This document shows positions 1-8,423 of a stretch of 64,000 nucleotides of DNA, piece after piece. The notes below the pieces were generated by a model. The model worked only from the letters and a program-made list of their open reading frames with translations. It was not told where the DNA came from and did not search any database. Within the stretch, counting starts at the first letter, position 1, and each line of letters starts with the position of its first letter. Where the stretch lies: NCBI GenBank assembly GCA_011051655.1, contig DRKS01000013.1, positions 1-64,000 on the forward strand, in the 5' to 3' direction. The stretch is from Sedimenticola sp. Lineage in GTDB: Bacteria; Pseudomonadota; Gammaproteobacteria; Chromatiales; Chromatiaceae. A program made the translations under genes and the position numbers.

Positions 1-41
1 CGCCTGGAGCGGATTTGGACCGCGCAGCGACCCCGAAGGGG

Positions 42-200
42 TGGAATACAGGGATGTATTCCATCAATCTGGCTTCGCATCTTGAACGATCAGCCTTGAA
101 TCATAGCTACGGCTATGCTTCGGCGGCCGATCGTCCAACCTGCTTTGCCTACATGGATGTAGGTACTTAGCGTGAGCAGGAGCGGAAGCTGCGCCAGCTT
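42..200. repeat. Array of four perfect hairpins (structured repeat)
   Basis: Four perfect inverted repeats lie about 45 bp apart: GGAATACA/TGTATTCC (43-50/55-62), CATAGC/GCTATG (102-107/112-117), CCTACAT/ATGTAGG (148-154/157-163) and AAGCTG/CAGCTT (186-191/195-200). No convincing gene covers the region. The regular spacing of unrelated stems resembles compound intergenic repeats (BIME-like) rather than a terminator, since no T-tract follows. Whether it recurs elsewhere in the genome cannot be seen here. Confidence 0.55.
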
Positions 201-217
201 GCCCCAAAAATCCAAAT

Positions 218-238
218 CCTGGTGAGAAATGCGGGCTA
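218..238 (+). repeat. Dispersed repeat, copy 1 (CCTGGTGAG...GCGGGCTA)
   Basis: A 21-bp sequence, CCTGGTGAGAAATGCGGGCT plus A, recurs near the other end of the window: inverted at 63129-63149 (one mismatch) and direct at 63260-63279 (one mismatch). It looks like the end sequence of an insertion element or a short dispersed repeat; I could not assign a family. Its last three bases form the stop codon of the minus-strand export gene that ends here. Confidence 0.5.
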
Positions 239-799
239 GGGCACCACAACCACGTCACCGCTTTCGAGAAGAATATTCTGTTCCAGTTCGCGGCCCTTCT
301 CCACCTCGCCGTAGTCGAAGGGGATGGCCTGCTGAACACCGCCCGAGCGGCGCAGTATCTTAATCTTGTCCAACTCCGCGAAAGGGGTGGTCCCGCCCGC
401 CTTGCTCAACGCCTGCATCACATCCAGCCGGCGGATGAATTCAAATTCACCCGGCCGGTTGACCCGCCCGATGACATAGATGGTGTTGCCGGAAATCTTC
501 TTGAGGGCCACCGTGACCACCGGCTCGGGAATATAGCGCTTCAGCCTTTCCGTGATCACCCCGGTCAGTTGCTCGATGGTGCGCCCCTCGGCGCTGACAT
601 CCCCCACCAGGGGGAAAGAGAGACCGCCGTCCGGCCGCACCAGCACCTCGCTCTGCATCCCCTCCTCCTTCCAGACCGCGATCTCCAGGATGTCCCCGGG
701 CTGGACCCTGTAGCCCTCGCCATCGGCCAAGGCTGCGGGAAGCGGCAGAAAGCATACCACCAGCAGTATCCCCAATGGCGTCAAACGCTGAAAAAGCAT
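236..799 (-). CDS. Polysaccharide biosynthesis/export protein (Wza-type, SLBB)
   Basis: A 187-residue exported protein. The N-terminus is a signal peptide (MLFQRLTPLGILLVVCFLP, cleavage probably after AALA). It is followed by the Poly_export domain opening YRVQPGDILEI and a beta-grasp SLBB-like domain containing VIGRVNRPGEF. Members of this family form periplasmic or outer-membrane parts of exopolysaccharide export channels, and short versions occur in PEP-CTERM/EPS gene sets, which suits the sorting-signal proteins next door. I chose the ATG at 799; the upstream in-frame TTG is unlikely. The stop codon falls inside a dispersed repeat, so a few C-terminal residues may have been lost to an insertion, although ending at GDVVVVP is close to normal for short members. 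Confidence 0.85.
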   Translation of the reverse strand: MLFQRLTPLGILLVVCFLPLPAALADGEGYRVQPGDILEIAVWKEEGMQSEVLVRPDGGLSFPLVGDVSAEGRTIEQLTGVITERLKRYIPEPVVTVALKKISGNTIYVIGRVNRPGEFEFIRRLDVMQALSKAGGTTPFAELDKIKILRRSGGVQQAIPFDYGEVEKGRELEQNILLESGDVVVVP

Positions 800-949
800 A
801 GTTTTGTTCCCATATCCCAAAAGGATTCCCCCGCTTATCGGATGAAATTCGGCCCCTCGCAGGGACCCTGAGACCGGCCGGTCAGGATAGCCGCCATTCC
901 GCTGATATTCAATATGTTATAGGGCTTATTTGGGCCGGCGCAGGAACGG

Positions 950-972
950 GGGCCCTGTTTGCAACAGGGCCC
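950..972. other. 10-bp perfect hairpin in the gap 800-1027
   Basis: GGGCCCTGTT and AACAGGGCCC form a perfect stem with a 3-nt loop, 55 bp downstream of the sorting-signal gene that ends at 1028. There is no T-tract on the outgoing minus strand, so it is not a standard intrinsic terminator; it may protect the transcript 3' end. Apart from this hairpin and an AT-rich stretch near 905-925 I see nothing in the gap. Confidence 0.4.
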
Positions 973-1027
973 GAGAGGAAGAAAAAAACCGGGAATACCG
1001 GGGAACGGGAGGCGATCCCTTGACCCG

Positions 1028-1690
1028 CTACCGGTTCGAGCCGCCCCTGCGACAATTTACCGCAACCAGGCCGATCAACGCGGAGCCAAAGAGGAAGACC
1101 GCCGGCGGCAGCGGCACATAGGAAACGCTGTCAATGACCACTTCCTGCAGGCTTATGCCATTCGGGGCAAAAATATTGACAAACTCCCAGTCGGGATTGG
1201 GACGCATTGTCCAATCCTCGAAAAAATAAAAGGCGCCGGGCGTAACGGCGGCGTCCACGACATGGCCGCCGAGAGAGCCCGCCACCGGCGCTCCGTCGTT
1301 CGCCCCCCACAGGTTCCATATGAGAGGCCCGTTACCGCTGTCCGCCGGATCGAAGAAGGTGACCTGAATCCGCATCTCCTTGACGAAGTTGTCCGGATCG
1401 ATGAAATTCGGCAGCCAGAAGTCGTAAAGCACGCCGCCGCCCGGCGCATCACTCATCTCCAGGCCGGGGAGGATGTCCCCCCCTCCCCACAACGGATAGG
1501 AACCGGGTTCATAGCCCCAGTCTTCAAGGATCAGGCCATTGCCATAATCCTCCCAGGAGGCCATGACCGAACCGGGTTGCCCCCGGTAGGGAGGTGGGTT
1601 TATATCGTCCGCCCACGCGGTGGCGGTCACCGCACCGGCCAGCGCCAGCAGGCCGGCCAGCAATCTATGAAGAAACCTGCGCATACACAT
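1028..1690 (-). CDS. VPLPA-type (PEP-CTERM-like) sorted surface protein
   Basis: A 220-residue protein of unknown function with a signal peptide (RRFLHRLLAGLLALAGAVTA, then AWA/DD) and a C-terminal sorting tail VPLPPAVFLFGSALIGLVAV followed by an arginine cluster. This is the VPLPA variant of the PEP-CTERM signal, recognised by exosortase-type transpeptidases. The middle is rich in Gly, Pro, Trp and Asp and looks like a secreted beta-rich domain, with two WNLWG/WEDYG-like stretches. The ATG at 1690 has AGGAA seven bases upstream; an in-frame TTG at 1708 lacks this. It is 51 bp downstream of a second VPLPA protein on the same strand, probably the same transcript. Confidence 0.8.
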   Translation of the reverse strand: MCMRRFLHRLLAGLLALAGAVTATAWADDINPPPYRGQPGSVMASWEDYGNGLILEDWGYEPGSYPLWGGGDILPGLEMSDAPGGGVLYDFWLPNFIDPDNFVKEMRIQVTFFDPADSGNGPLIWNLWGANDGAPVAGSLGGHVVDAAVTPGAFYFFEDWTMRPNPDWEFVNIFAPNGISLQEVVIDSVSYVPLPPAVFLFGSALIGLVAVNCRRGGSNR

Positions 1691-1741
1691 GTTTTTTTCC
1701 TGATACAAGAAGCAGAGCCGCCTCCCTGCAGCGGAAAATTA

Positions 1742-2524
1742 CTACGCTTGCGTCCGGCGCCTTCCCCAGCCCACGAGCCCCAGCAGGCCCGACCCGAAAA
1801 GAACCGCGGCAGCGGGCAGGGGGACAACGGCCGCCTTGCCGGATAATGTCAATTCTGTATTCAGGGTATCCACCGATATGGCCTGCAGAAAGCGATTCGA
1901 CAGCGCCGAGCCGTCATCCGACAAGGCCAAGGTGATTTTCCAAAGCTGTCCCGGCGCAAGGGTGGCCAGGTCCCACTGAAGCCCGAAGTCCACATCACAC
2001 GCGGCTCCACCGCATGCATCCATATCGTTCAGGCCGTTGTTGGCAATGATTTCAGTCGGCAGATCGACAGAGAACCAATCCTCGACCTGGTAGCGATCCG
2101 GCCCGCCCGGACCCTTGGCGGGCCAGGTCACCTTCGGCGTATCCATATAGCTGTCGGAGCCGTCGGCCTGCACATCGACCATGAAGCGGAGATCGCTGAA
2201 TGCGGCGGGGTCGTTGTTGGTGATCGAGTAGGTCACCTTCAGCATCGAGGTGCCCAATCCGCTGAGTTGGTAGCCATAGTCCAGGTTGGTCACAGCAGCA
2301 TGGCTGCCGGGTTTGTCGGTGGCCGCCAGGTCGCCCACGAACAGAAAGGGCTTCACATAGGCCAGCCCGGTGTACCCATAGCCGATATCATCGAAATCGC
2401 CATTCAGCCAGATATCACCGCTTGGCAAGGACATGGCCCCCAGCACCGAGCCGGCCGAGGCCATTGCCAAGGCGAAAAGAGCGGCCCGGCAGGCAGCAGT
2501 ATTTAAACCCAAACGTCTGATCAT
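1742..2524 (-). CDS. VPLPA-type (PEP-CTERM-like) sorted surface protein
   Basis: A 260-residue exported protein. Residues 1-29 form a signal peptide ending SVLGA. The body has regularly spaced beta-type segments and a CGGAACDVDFG stretch whose two cysteines may form a disulfide. The C-terminus is VPLPAAAVLFGSGLLGLVGW followed by RRR: the classic motif, hydrophobic helix and basic tail of VPLPA/PEP-CTERM sorting signals. GGGGGAG sits about 7 bases before the ATG. Unknown function; by family context a surface or extracellular-matrix protein. No exosortase (xrt) gene is in the window, so processing would depend on an enzyme encoded elsewhere. Confidence 0.82.
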   Translation of the reverse strand: MIRRLGLNTAACRAALFALAMASAGSVLGAMSLPSGDIWLNGDFDDIGYGYTGLAYVKPFLFVGDLAATDKPGSHAAVTNLDYGYQLSGLGTSMLKVTYSITNNDPAAFSDLRFMVDVQADGSDSYMDTPKVTWPAKGPGGPDRYQVEDWFSVDLPTEIIANNGLNDMDACGGAACDVDFGLQWDLATLAPGQLWKITLALSDDGSALSNRFLQAISVDTLNTELTLSGKAAVVPLPAAAVLFGSGLLGLVGWGRRRTQA

Positions 2525-2582
2525 TGTTTATCTCCCCCATGCGCCGCCTGATAGCAAACGGCCCAGATATACACCAAAACGC

Positions 2583-2603
2583 GCGCTGTGCAAAGCACAG
2601 CGC
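2583..2603 (-). terminator. Hairpin, weak intrinsic terminator of the gene ending at 2615
   Basis: GCGCTGTGC/GCACAGCGC form a perfect 9-bp stem with a 3-nt loop. On the minus strand it is followed by GCG and then only TTTT, so termination would be partial. It separates the unknown exported protein upstream from the VPLPA gene downstream. Confidence 0.45.
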
Positions 2604-2614
2604 ATGTCCGGTCC

Positions 2615-3757
2615 TCACTTTAGTGGTTCATCATCATTTTGATCGAATTCTTCGAACATGCGGACCAGGGGATATTCACGCACCATGCCGGCCGTGGTGG
2701 TCTGCATCTGTGACAACTCCACCTGTTCATCTTCGGTAAGATCACGCGGCACGGGCAACACCGCCATTTGCACGGCGGGCAACAGCAGGCCCACACCATT
2801 TTCCGAGGCGACCACCGTCAGCATGAGCCGCATATTCATCGCCTGAACCGGGCCCTGAAGGTCCGATGCGATATCCTCGGCTATTTCGCTCACAAGCTCA
2901 CTGCGCGTCTTGGCATTCTCCGCATGGGCCTTCGGATGCGGCCGGACTTCCTGCCAGCCCTGAACAATGGCCTCCTTCACCCCCCGGTCATCCATGACGA
3001 CCATGGCCTTCCCAGGGCCTGGCACCCACTGCAGCCTTTCATGGGCCTGCACGAACAGCCCCCGTGGAATAAGGACCATTTTTTCCACCGGAACGGAAGA
3101 AGGCGCCGCAGCCTTCAGCGGGCCACCGGCACTGGCCCATCCCAGGGCGATGGTGCGGACCGGCAGCATCTTTGCCTCCGCGGGGATCGGAAAAATCTCC
3201 TCCCCCGGCACCCTGAAGGTGCCTTTCAGGAAGTCAACGGCCTTTTCATAGGCCTCCCGGTCGGTCATCTTCACCGGCGGGAGCGCGGCCGGATCGATGA
3301 CCCTGTCGGCCTCCCGGTTCAAAAAGGCAACATTGCCCAATGCCAGATGCTTGCTGTAACGCAATACCTTGTATGCGCCTTTTCCCGACTCCAGGCCTTT
3401 ACTGGCGATACACTCATCCGTGGCCATGTCGCCGGTCGGGGTCGTCAGCTTACGGCATTCCGGGGAGAGGCTGGCGCCGCCGCGGCCGAACAGCGTCCTT
3501 ATCGCCCTGTAGGGGTTGAAACTCCGGCTCAAGGGTATGCCGAGCTTGGGATTCAGCAACTGGGCAACCAGCTTGGTATTGTCCTCGGTGATCAGCTCTT
3601 GAGGCAAGGCCGCCTCCACGAGTTTTCGCAGATCATCCGCCGACGGGCTGGGATCCTCCGTGGGACGATCACTGGCTTGGGATCCGAACGAAATGGCGAG
3701 CAGCAGCGCAGCCAAAGCGGCGATCCAGGGTTTGAAATAATGATTTAACATGTTCAT
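2615..3757 (-). CDS. Exported protein of unknown function
   Basis: A 380-residue protein that I do not recognise. It has a signal peptide (FKPWIAALAALLLAISFGS, cleavage near SQA/SD) and no further membrane segment. A central region (about residues 90-130) contains two cysteines (LSPECRKLTT and ATDECIA) that could form a disulfide. Two ATG codons lie at 3757 and 3751; GGAGGA directly abuts the first and is 6 bases from the second, so the second (protein starting MLNHYF) may be the true start. The neighbours are exported or cell-surface proteins. No catalytic motif is visible. Confidence 0.6.
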   Translation of the reverse strand: MNMLNHYFKPWIAALAALLLAISFGSQASDRPTEDPSPSADDLRKLVEAALPQELITEDNTKLVAQLLNPKLGIPLSRSFNPYRAIRTLFGRGGASLSPECRKLTTPTGDMATDECIASKGLESGKGAYKVLRYSKHLALGNVAFLNREADRVIDPAALPPVKMTDREAYEKAVDFLKGTFRVPGEEIFPIPAEAKMLPVRTIALGWASAGGPLKAAAPSSVPVEKMVLIPRGLFVQAHERLQWVPGPGKAMVVMDDRGVKEAIVQGWQEVRPHPKAHAENAKTRSELVSEIAEDIASDLQGPVQAMNMRLMLTVVASENGVGLLLPAVQMAVLPVPRDLTEDEQVELSQMQTTTAGMVREYPLVRMFEEFDQNDDEPLK

Positions 3758-3802
3758 TCCTCCGACATAATCAATTTCTTGCTAACGGGGCGATGCCTGA
3801 TC

Positions 3803-4720
3803 TTAAGGATTGAAGGCGGTCTCGCCCACTGAGTCGCAATTGACAATGTAGCGGTAGGCATACCAGTCACGATCCGTGGGATCGGAATAGACATTGTTGT
3901 AGCGTTCGTAATACAGCCGGGTCAGGGCATCGGAAGCAGTCGTGCCTATGGTGTAGGCCACCGGGCATTGCTCCTGGCAGGTTCCGAACACATTCCAGGG
4001 GTCATACCATGCGCAGTCCACCGTGCCGTCATACATGTTGCTGACCCAGGATCTGGCCATGGCGACGGAATGCGCATCATTGGCGAATTCCCGGTAATCG
4101 CTGTCAAAACTGCTGCCGATCCACATGATGCCGTGGAACCCGTCCCACTGGTGGGCGCGCCGCCCCGTGGGCGGGCTGTCGTAAGGATCGTACATCGCTT
4201 CCCGAATGCCCGGGAGATTGTCATCATCGGCGCTATAGCAGGATGAAACGTGGATGAATTCAAGATCCCAATCACCTACCCACATATCGTCTGCCGATCC
4301 GCCGGCGTCAAGGGCGCAATGTCCGCTCCAGCGGAAACGCATAGTGCCCTGCCAGTGATCCCCGCTATCGGAGCCATGGGTCGCAATCATGGCGGCGTCG
4401 GCTTCATCGATATAGTTGTAATCGCGGCAACCGGAATTCCAGTCAGGATCGCAAAAACGCCGGATGGTCATATTGCCGTTGGTATATTGCCCATCCTTGG
4501 TATGGCCCTTGCTGCCCATCTTGTCATACCATTTGTCCACCATGGTCGGCCAGTGGGAACGATCGCCGCCGCCACAGCCGCCGGAACCGGAGGGCACAAA
4601 ATCCCCTATTGCGAATACTTTCACCTCCATCGCCAGGACGCCGGCCGGCGCTGCAAGCGCCAACAGCAGCGCCAACAGCACCCGTCTCCGGCAGTGGGAT
4701 AACTTGATTTTCCTGGTCAT
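3803..4720 (-). CDS. Exported DUF6345-like protein with His-Cys dyad
   Basis: A 305-residue protein starting at the ATG at 4720, which has GAGGAGG upstream; longer in-frame starts would overlap the next gene. Residues 1-30 are a signal peptide (LLALLLALAAPAGVLA). The motifs MIATHGSDSG (His115) and FIHVSSCYSAD (Cys161) are arranged like the His-Gly and Cys of clan CD cysteine peptidases (caspases, gingipains). The protein has many Trp and Asp residues and about ten cysteines, in line with an extracellular enzyme. I believe it corresponds to the family called DUF6345, but that is from memory. Peptidase activity is inference; a structural prediction would be the main test. Confidence 0.6.
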   Translation of the reverse strand: MTRKIKLSHCRRRVLLALLLALAAPAGVLAMEVKVFAIGDFVPSGSGGCGGGDRSHWPTMVDKWYDKMGSKGHTKDGQYTNGNMTIRRFCDPDWNSGCRDYNYIDEADAAMIATHGSDSGDHWQGTMRFRWSGHCALDAGGSADDMWVGDWDLEFIHVSSCYSADDDNLPGIREAMYDPYDSPPTGRRAHQWDGFHGIMWIGSSFDSDYREFANDAHSVAMARSWVSNMYDGTVDCAWYDPWNVFGTCQEQCPVAYTIGTTASDALTRLYYERYNNVYSDPTDRDWYAYRYIVNCDSVGETAFNP

Positions 4721-4781
4721 AGTTGCCTCCTCACATGACAGTGAATTGCCTGGGATACCAGGCCCGATATCTGACGCCAAT

Positions 4782-5030
4782 CTAATTCGTTCTCTTTGGC
4801 GCATACGCATATACCGCCTTGCCCGCCGTTACCTGTTTCGATACGACCTGTTTCCAGACCAAATAGTCGAGGGCGGCCTGGACACTCTCATAGGCCCGCT
4901 CATAATGATGCCGCGCCAGCCACCATTTGGTTATGCCTTCGAGGCTATCGGTCGCGCGCGGGTGCGCCGCCAGGTAGTCCTCAATATCCCTGGCGAGAGC
5001 CAGCACCTCGTCATCATCCGGGGGGTTCAT
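4782..5030 (-). CDS. Small hypothetical protein (82 aa)
   Basis: A small acidic-to-neutral, mainly alpha-helical protein beginning MNPPDDDEVLALARDIEDYL, with a Trp/His-rich middle (ITKWWLARHHYERAYESV). The layout suggests a three-helix bundle or a winged-helix-like fold, but no family is recognised. The ATG at 5030 is preceded by AAGGG; a longer in-frame start at 5108 is less likely. It lies 61 bp upstream of the DUF6345-like gene on the same strand. It could be a regulator, but nothing proves this. Confidence 0.5.
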   Translation of the reverse strand: MNPPDDDEVLALARDIEDYLAAHPRATDSLEGITKWWLARHHYERAYESVQAALDYLVWKQVVSKQVTAGKAVYAYAPKRTN

Positions 5031-5296
5031 TGGGTTGGGCGCACCCTTGGTCACTTGGTTTCGGCTTTGGGTACAGTAGTGGGTGCAAGTTATGCGCCAG
5101 TCTGACAATCCGGCTAACAGCCTGATTTTTCAAGGACCAGTTTATGCCGCGTCTTAAAGGCGGGTAGAGCGTGACCCGGAACCCATCCGGGTTGCATCAA
5201 GCTAACACTTTGAAAACACATATAAATACAGAACAACCGGACGCCAGAACGGCGGGGCGATAATTACCCGGCAAAAAACAAGGAAAGAGACCGGGT

Positions 5297-6691
5297 TCAG
5301 CCGGCCCTGTGATACTTCTTTTTGTCTATGCCGTGCTTTTTGAGGAGCTTTCCAATGGCGCGCCGCTCCTTGCCGGCGCGCATTGCGGCCAGGGTGACAT
5401 TGCCGCCGCACTCTTCCATCAGCCAGCAGAGATAGGTCTTTTCAAAATTGGTGATGACCTCCCCCTTTGCATCCGCGAACCCCAGATCGAAGCTCACCTG
5501 CCGCCGCCGGTCCGGCCTGGCCCTGCGCCGCTCCCGGCGGGCCGGATCCGGTGGCTGGGCATAGAGGTATCGGCCTTCGGAAAGCAGAAACTCGCGATGA
5601 ATGAAATTCTCAAGCTCCCGCACATTACCCGGCCAGTCGTATCTTCTGATCCACCTCAGGGTGCTGGGATGCAGGATTTTATCAGGCTGATCGTAACGAA
5701 TGCGCAACCGCCGCATGAATTCCCGGGCCAGGATGACCGCATCGTCCCCCCGTTCGCGCAAAGGAGGCAGACTGGCGTTCAGGACATTGAGCCGGAACAG
5801 CAGGTCCTGGCGAAACAGCCCCTGAGTCACGAGTTCCTCCAGGGGCCGGTTGCTCACCGCAATGATGCGGACATCCGCCTCTTTCAGCACCCGCTCCCCC
5901 AGGGGCCGGTATCTTTGATCCTGGAGAAAACGCAGCAGCGTGACCTGCGCCTTCTGGGTCAGGGCGTCCACTTCGTCCAGAAACAGGGTGCCGCCCTGGG
6001 CCTGTTCCACAACCCCGGTCTGCGCCTGGCCCGCGTCCGTGTACGCGCCCTTCGCATGGCCAAACAGCTCATTCTCGATGAGGCTGTCGGGCAATGCGCC
6101 GCAGTTGATGGGGATGAAGGGAAAATCCCTGCGGTCACTCAAATAATGTATGGCCCGTGCGGCAAGCTCCTTACCGGTGCCGGTCTGGCCTTCCAGGAGC
6201 ACGGGGGCGTCACATTGTGCAATCTTCTTTATCCGCGCCAGCAGATTCAGGAACTTTTCAGACTGGCCCACCAGATTGAACGCCACGAACTCCTCGGCAA
6301 TCCCCGGGTCGGCGGCCGGCGGGGCGGGACGATGGGATATCAGCCTTGCCATGCGCAGGGCCAGCTCCTCTCTTTGGCATGGCCAATAGACAAAGTCATG
6401 ACCGAGCCTGAAGATGCTCTCGTCCAGCCGCGCATCGCTTCCTTCGATCACCAGGAACGAGGGGTTTTTGTTCCTGGTCGCAAGCAGCCGGAGCAGAGGA
6501 TCCTGCTGCAGCCCGCCCGGGCCCAGAAGCAAAACCAAGGGATCGTATGGTCTTCTCAGGGTGACGGCCGGTAGATCGTCCGGCCCCAGTTGTTCGACCG
6601 CGTATCCAATGGCGCCAAAGGCATTGGATACGGCCTCACACTGTGACGACGCGCCAACCGGCAGTAAAAACATCTGTACTTCAGTATTCAC
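5297..6691 (-). CDS. AAA+ enhancer-binding-type regulator (PrsR/VpsR-like)
   Basis: A 464-residue regulator with three parts. Residues 1-125 are receiver-like but without an obvious phospho-acceptor aspartate pocket. Residues 135-380 are the AAA+ domain, with Walker A GQTGTGKE (168-175) and Walker B GGTLFLDE (233-240). A C-terminal helix-turn-helix contains GGNVTLAAMRAGKERRAI. The sigma-54 contact loop, normally GAFTGA, reads GAYTDA (215-220), a departure at a critical glycine. That and the weak receiver recall VpsR, a c-di-GMP-responsive regulator of exopolysaccharide genes that works with sigma-70, as well as PrsR of PEP-CTERM systems. The start is GTG at 6691, or ATG at 6673; neither has a strong ribosome site. 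It probably controls the surface genes downstream. Confidence 0.75.
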   Translation of the reverse strand: MNTEVQMFLLPVGASSQCEAVSNAFGAIGYAVEQLGPDDLPAVTLRRPYDPLVLLLGPGGLQQDPLLRLLATRNKNPSFLVIEGSDARLDESIFRLGHDFVYWPCQREELALRMARLISHRPAPPAADPGIAEEFVAFNLVGQSEKFLNLLARIKKIAQCDAPVLLEGQTGTGKELAARAIHYLSDRRDFPFIPINCGALPDSLIENELFGHAKGAYTDAGQAQTGVVEQAQGGTLFLDEVDALTQKAQVTLLRFLQDQRYRPLGERVLKEADVRIIAVSNRPLEELVTQGLFRQDLLFRLNVLNASLPPLRERGDDAVILAREFMRRLRIRYDQPDKILHPSTLRWIRRYDWPGNVRELENFIHREFLLSEGRYLYAQPPDPARRERRRARPDRRRQVSFDLGFADAKGEVITNFEKTYLCWLMEECGGNVTLAAMRAGKERRAIGKLLKKHGIDKKKYHRAG

Positions 6692-6749
6692 ACCTTGTAT
6701 TTCCGTGCTTCAGCATCAATCGGCCGGCGCAGTTTTACATACCAGTCGA

Positions 6750-8423
6750 TTAATTCCCACCGTATTGCTTCAGTACCTTGAGGCAACCGGCACTTACCCT
6801 GCTCAGCCGGATGTCTGCGCCTTCCCCGCCGGCCATGAGCGCATTGAGCCGCAGTTGCGCCCGCTTTTCTCCCAGGCTCTCGGCCACCCGGTACCAGCAA
6901 TAGGCCATGTCCGGATTCGCCTTGCTGAACGCCGTTTGTTCCGGCCGGAAATCCTTGGCCTTGAACAGGTTCGGATCATACATGGCGCCGATGGCGAGGG
7001 CCGACCAGGCATCCCCCTTGCGGGCGGCGGTCTTGAACAGCAGCAGCGCCTTGTCCGGGTCCTTGGCCTGAAGGAACCACAGGCCGTACTGACGCACCTT
7101 CGCGGCATCCATGTACTGCACCGTCTCGCGCAGCCTGAACCAGGCCGGCAGCCGCCCCGGCGGGGCGATCTGGGGCAGCGGCGGTTCCGGGAATACCGAC
7201 AGCGACTGGCGCCCCGTATCCACCAGGCAGCGCTCAAGATCCGCCTGCATGGCCGACAATGCAGACCGGGCCTCCGCCACCAGGGCGCCGCAACGCTCCC
7301 CTTCAGCCAGTGCCGCCCCGGTGTCCCCGGCCAGGCTCTCCCACTCCTGATCAATGGCCTCTATGCGCTGCTCCGATGTCAACACCGGCGCCGAAATGGC
7401 CACGCGGAATCCCACCGTATCCAGGCGATTCGCTTTTCCGACCGCGGGATTGAACTGGGGATGCTCCCGGCGCCAGGAGGTGCGCAGGGTGTTGCGCCAA
7501 CTGCGGAAGTGCCCGCCCTTGACCAGAAAACCGCCGGCCTGCCCATGCAGGCGCCCGTTGGTGCTGAGACGGAAAAGATCGAACACCAATTCGGCGGCAT
7601 TGCCCAGGATATCGTACAAGCCCAGCGGATTCGGCTTCAGCGACCCCACCGGCCGCGGCTTGAAGCTTGAAGATACGGACTCCCGGATCCAGGCATAATC
7701 CGTCACCTCCCCGTCCATTGGAAAAAGCGACTTCCGAAACGCCGCCTCGTCCACCAGGCTGCCGCCGCGGGCGGCGTACTCCCACTCCACTTCCGTGGGC
7801 AGGCGCAAATAGCCGGGAATGCCGTCTTCCCGGGGCAGCCTCTCCCGGGCGTTCTCATACAGCCACTCGGTATAGCGCCGGGTGAATTCCACTGCGTCAT
7901 ACCAGGAGATCCTGACCGCCGGACGGCGCCCCCTGTTTTTTTCAGGGCAGTCTTCCATCACTGCCCGGTATTGCAGGTCCGTCACCTCGTACTTGCCGAG
8001 ATAATAATAGCGCCTGGCCCTGGGGTCCTGGTCCTCGCCGCTGAAGGCGCCCGAAATGAAGGCGGCGCGCCTGTAATCCAGCGGGGCGTCCAGTTCGCTC
8101 GGGCTGCCCAGCTCGATCCGTTGTTCACCCAGCCAACCCTCATTGCCCCCCACCTCGATCCGGCGGAACACCATGGCCCCGCCACAGGGCAGCGGCAGCA
8201 TCAGTTCGCCGTCCTCCGCGCCCTCCTCCACCGGTCGGGGGTCAAACTCATCCTCATCCCAGCGGGGAACCTCGATGGCGGAGGGGGCGCCGAACATCTC
8301 GCGGAACTGGCCATACGCCTCCGCATCGTCCAGGGCCGGTGGGGACCCGGCCTGATCCACCGCCATTGACGGCCAGGAGAACAACAAGAAGAGAAGGCCA
8401 GCAATGGATTTGCTAAAGCTCAC
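6750..8423 (-). CDS. SUMF1/FGE-fold sensor protein with Sel1 tail (TagR-like)
   Basis: A 557-residue exported protein with three parts: signal peptide (IAGLLFLLFSWPSMA), formylglycine-generating-enzyme fold at about residues 75-350 (YYLGKYEVTDLQYRAVM, RLPTEVEWEYAARGG, NPLGLYDILGNAAELVFD, VGFRVA), and a coiled segment then Sel1/TPR-like repeats at about 430-557. The cysteines of active FGE are absent where expected (the GGHFRSWRNTLRTSW stretch), so it is probably a binding protein, as is TagR of the type VI threonine-phosphorylation pathway. The GTG start at 8423 lies inside the upstream permease gene and has AAGGGG six bases before it, giving an 11-bp overlap and likely translational coupling. 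It is the last gene of a five-gene operon. Confidence 0.75.
   Translation of the reverse strand: MSFSKSIAGLLFLLFSWPSMAVDQAGSPPALDDAEAYGQFREMFGAPSAIEVPRWDEDEFDPRPVEEGAEDGELMLPLPCGGAMVFRRIEVGGNEGWLGEQRIELGSPSELDAPLDYRRAAFISGAFSGEDQDPRARRYYYLGKYEVTDLQYRAVMEDCPEKNRGRRPAVRISWYDAVEFTRRYTEWLYENARERLPREDGIPGYLRLPTEVEWEYAARGGSLVDEAAFRKSLFPMDGEVTDYAWIRESVSSSFKPRPVGSLKPNPLGLYDILGNAAELVFDLFRLSTNGRLHGQAGGFLVKGGHFRSWRNTLRTSWRREHPQFNPAVGKANRLDTVGFRVAISAPVLTSEQRIEAIDQEWESLAGDTGAALAEGERCGALVAEARSALSAMQADLERCLVDTGRQSLSVFPEPPLPQIAPPGRLPAWFRLRETVQYMDAAKVRQYGLWFLQAKDPDKALLLFKTAARKGDAWSALAIGAMYDPNLFKAKDFRPEQTAFSKANPDMAYCWYRVAESLGEKRAQLRLNALMAGGEGADIRLSRVSAGCLKVLKQYGGN

Noticed and set aside
950-972. Strong hairpin as an intrinsic terminator
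   Set aside because: On the minus strand the T-run precedes rather than follows the stem, so the geometry is wrong for intrinsic termination.
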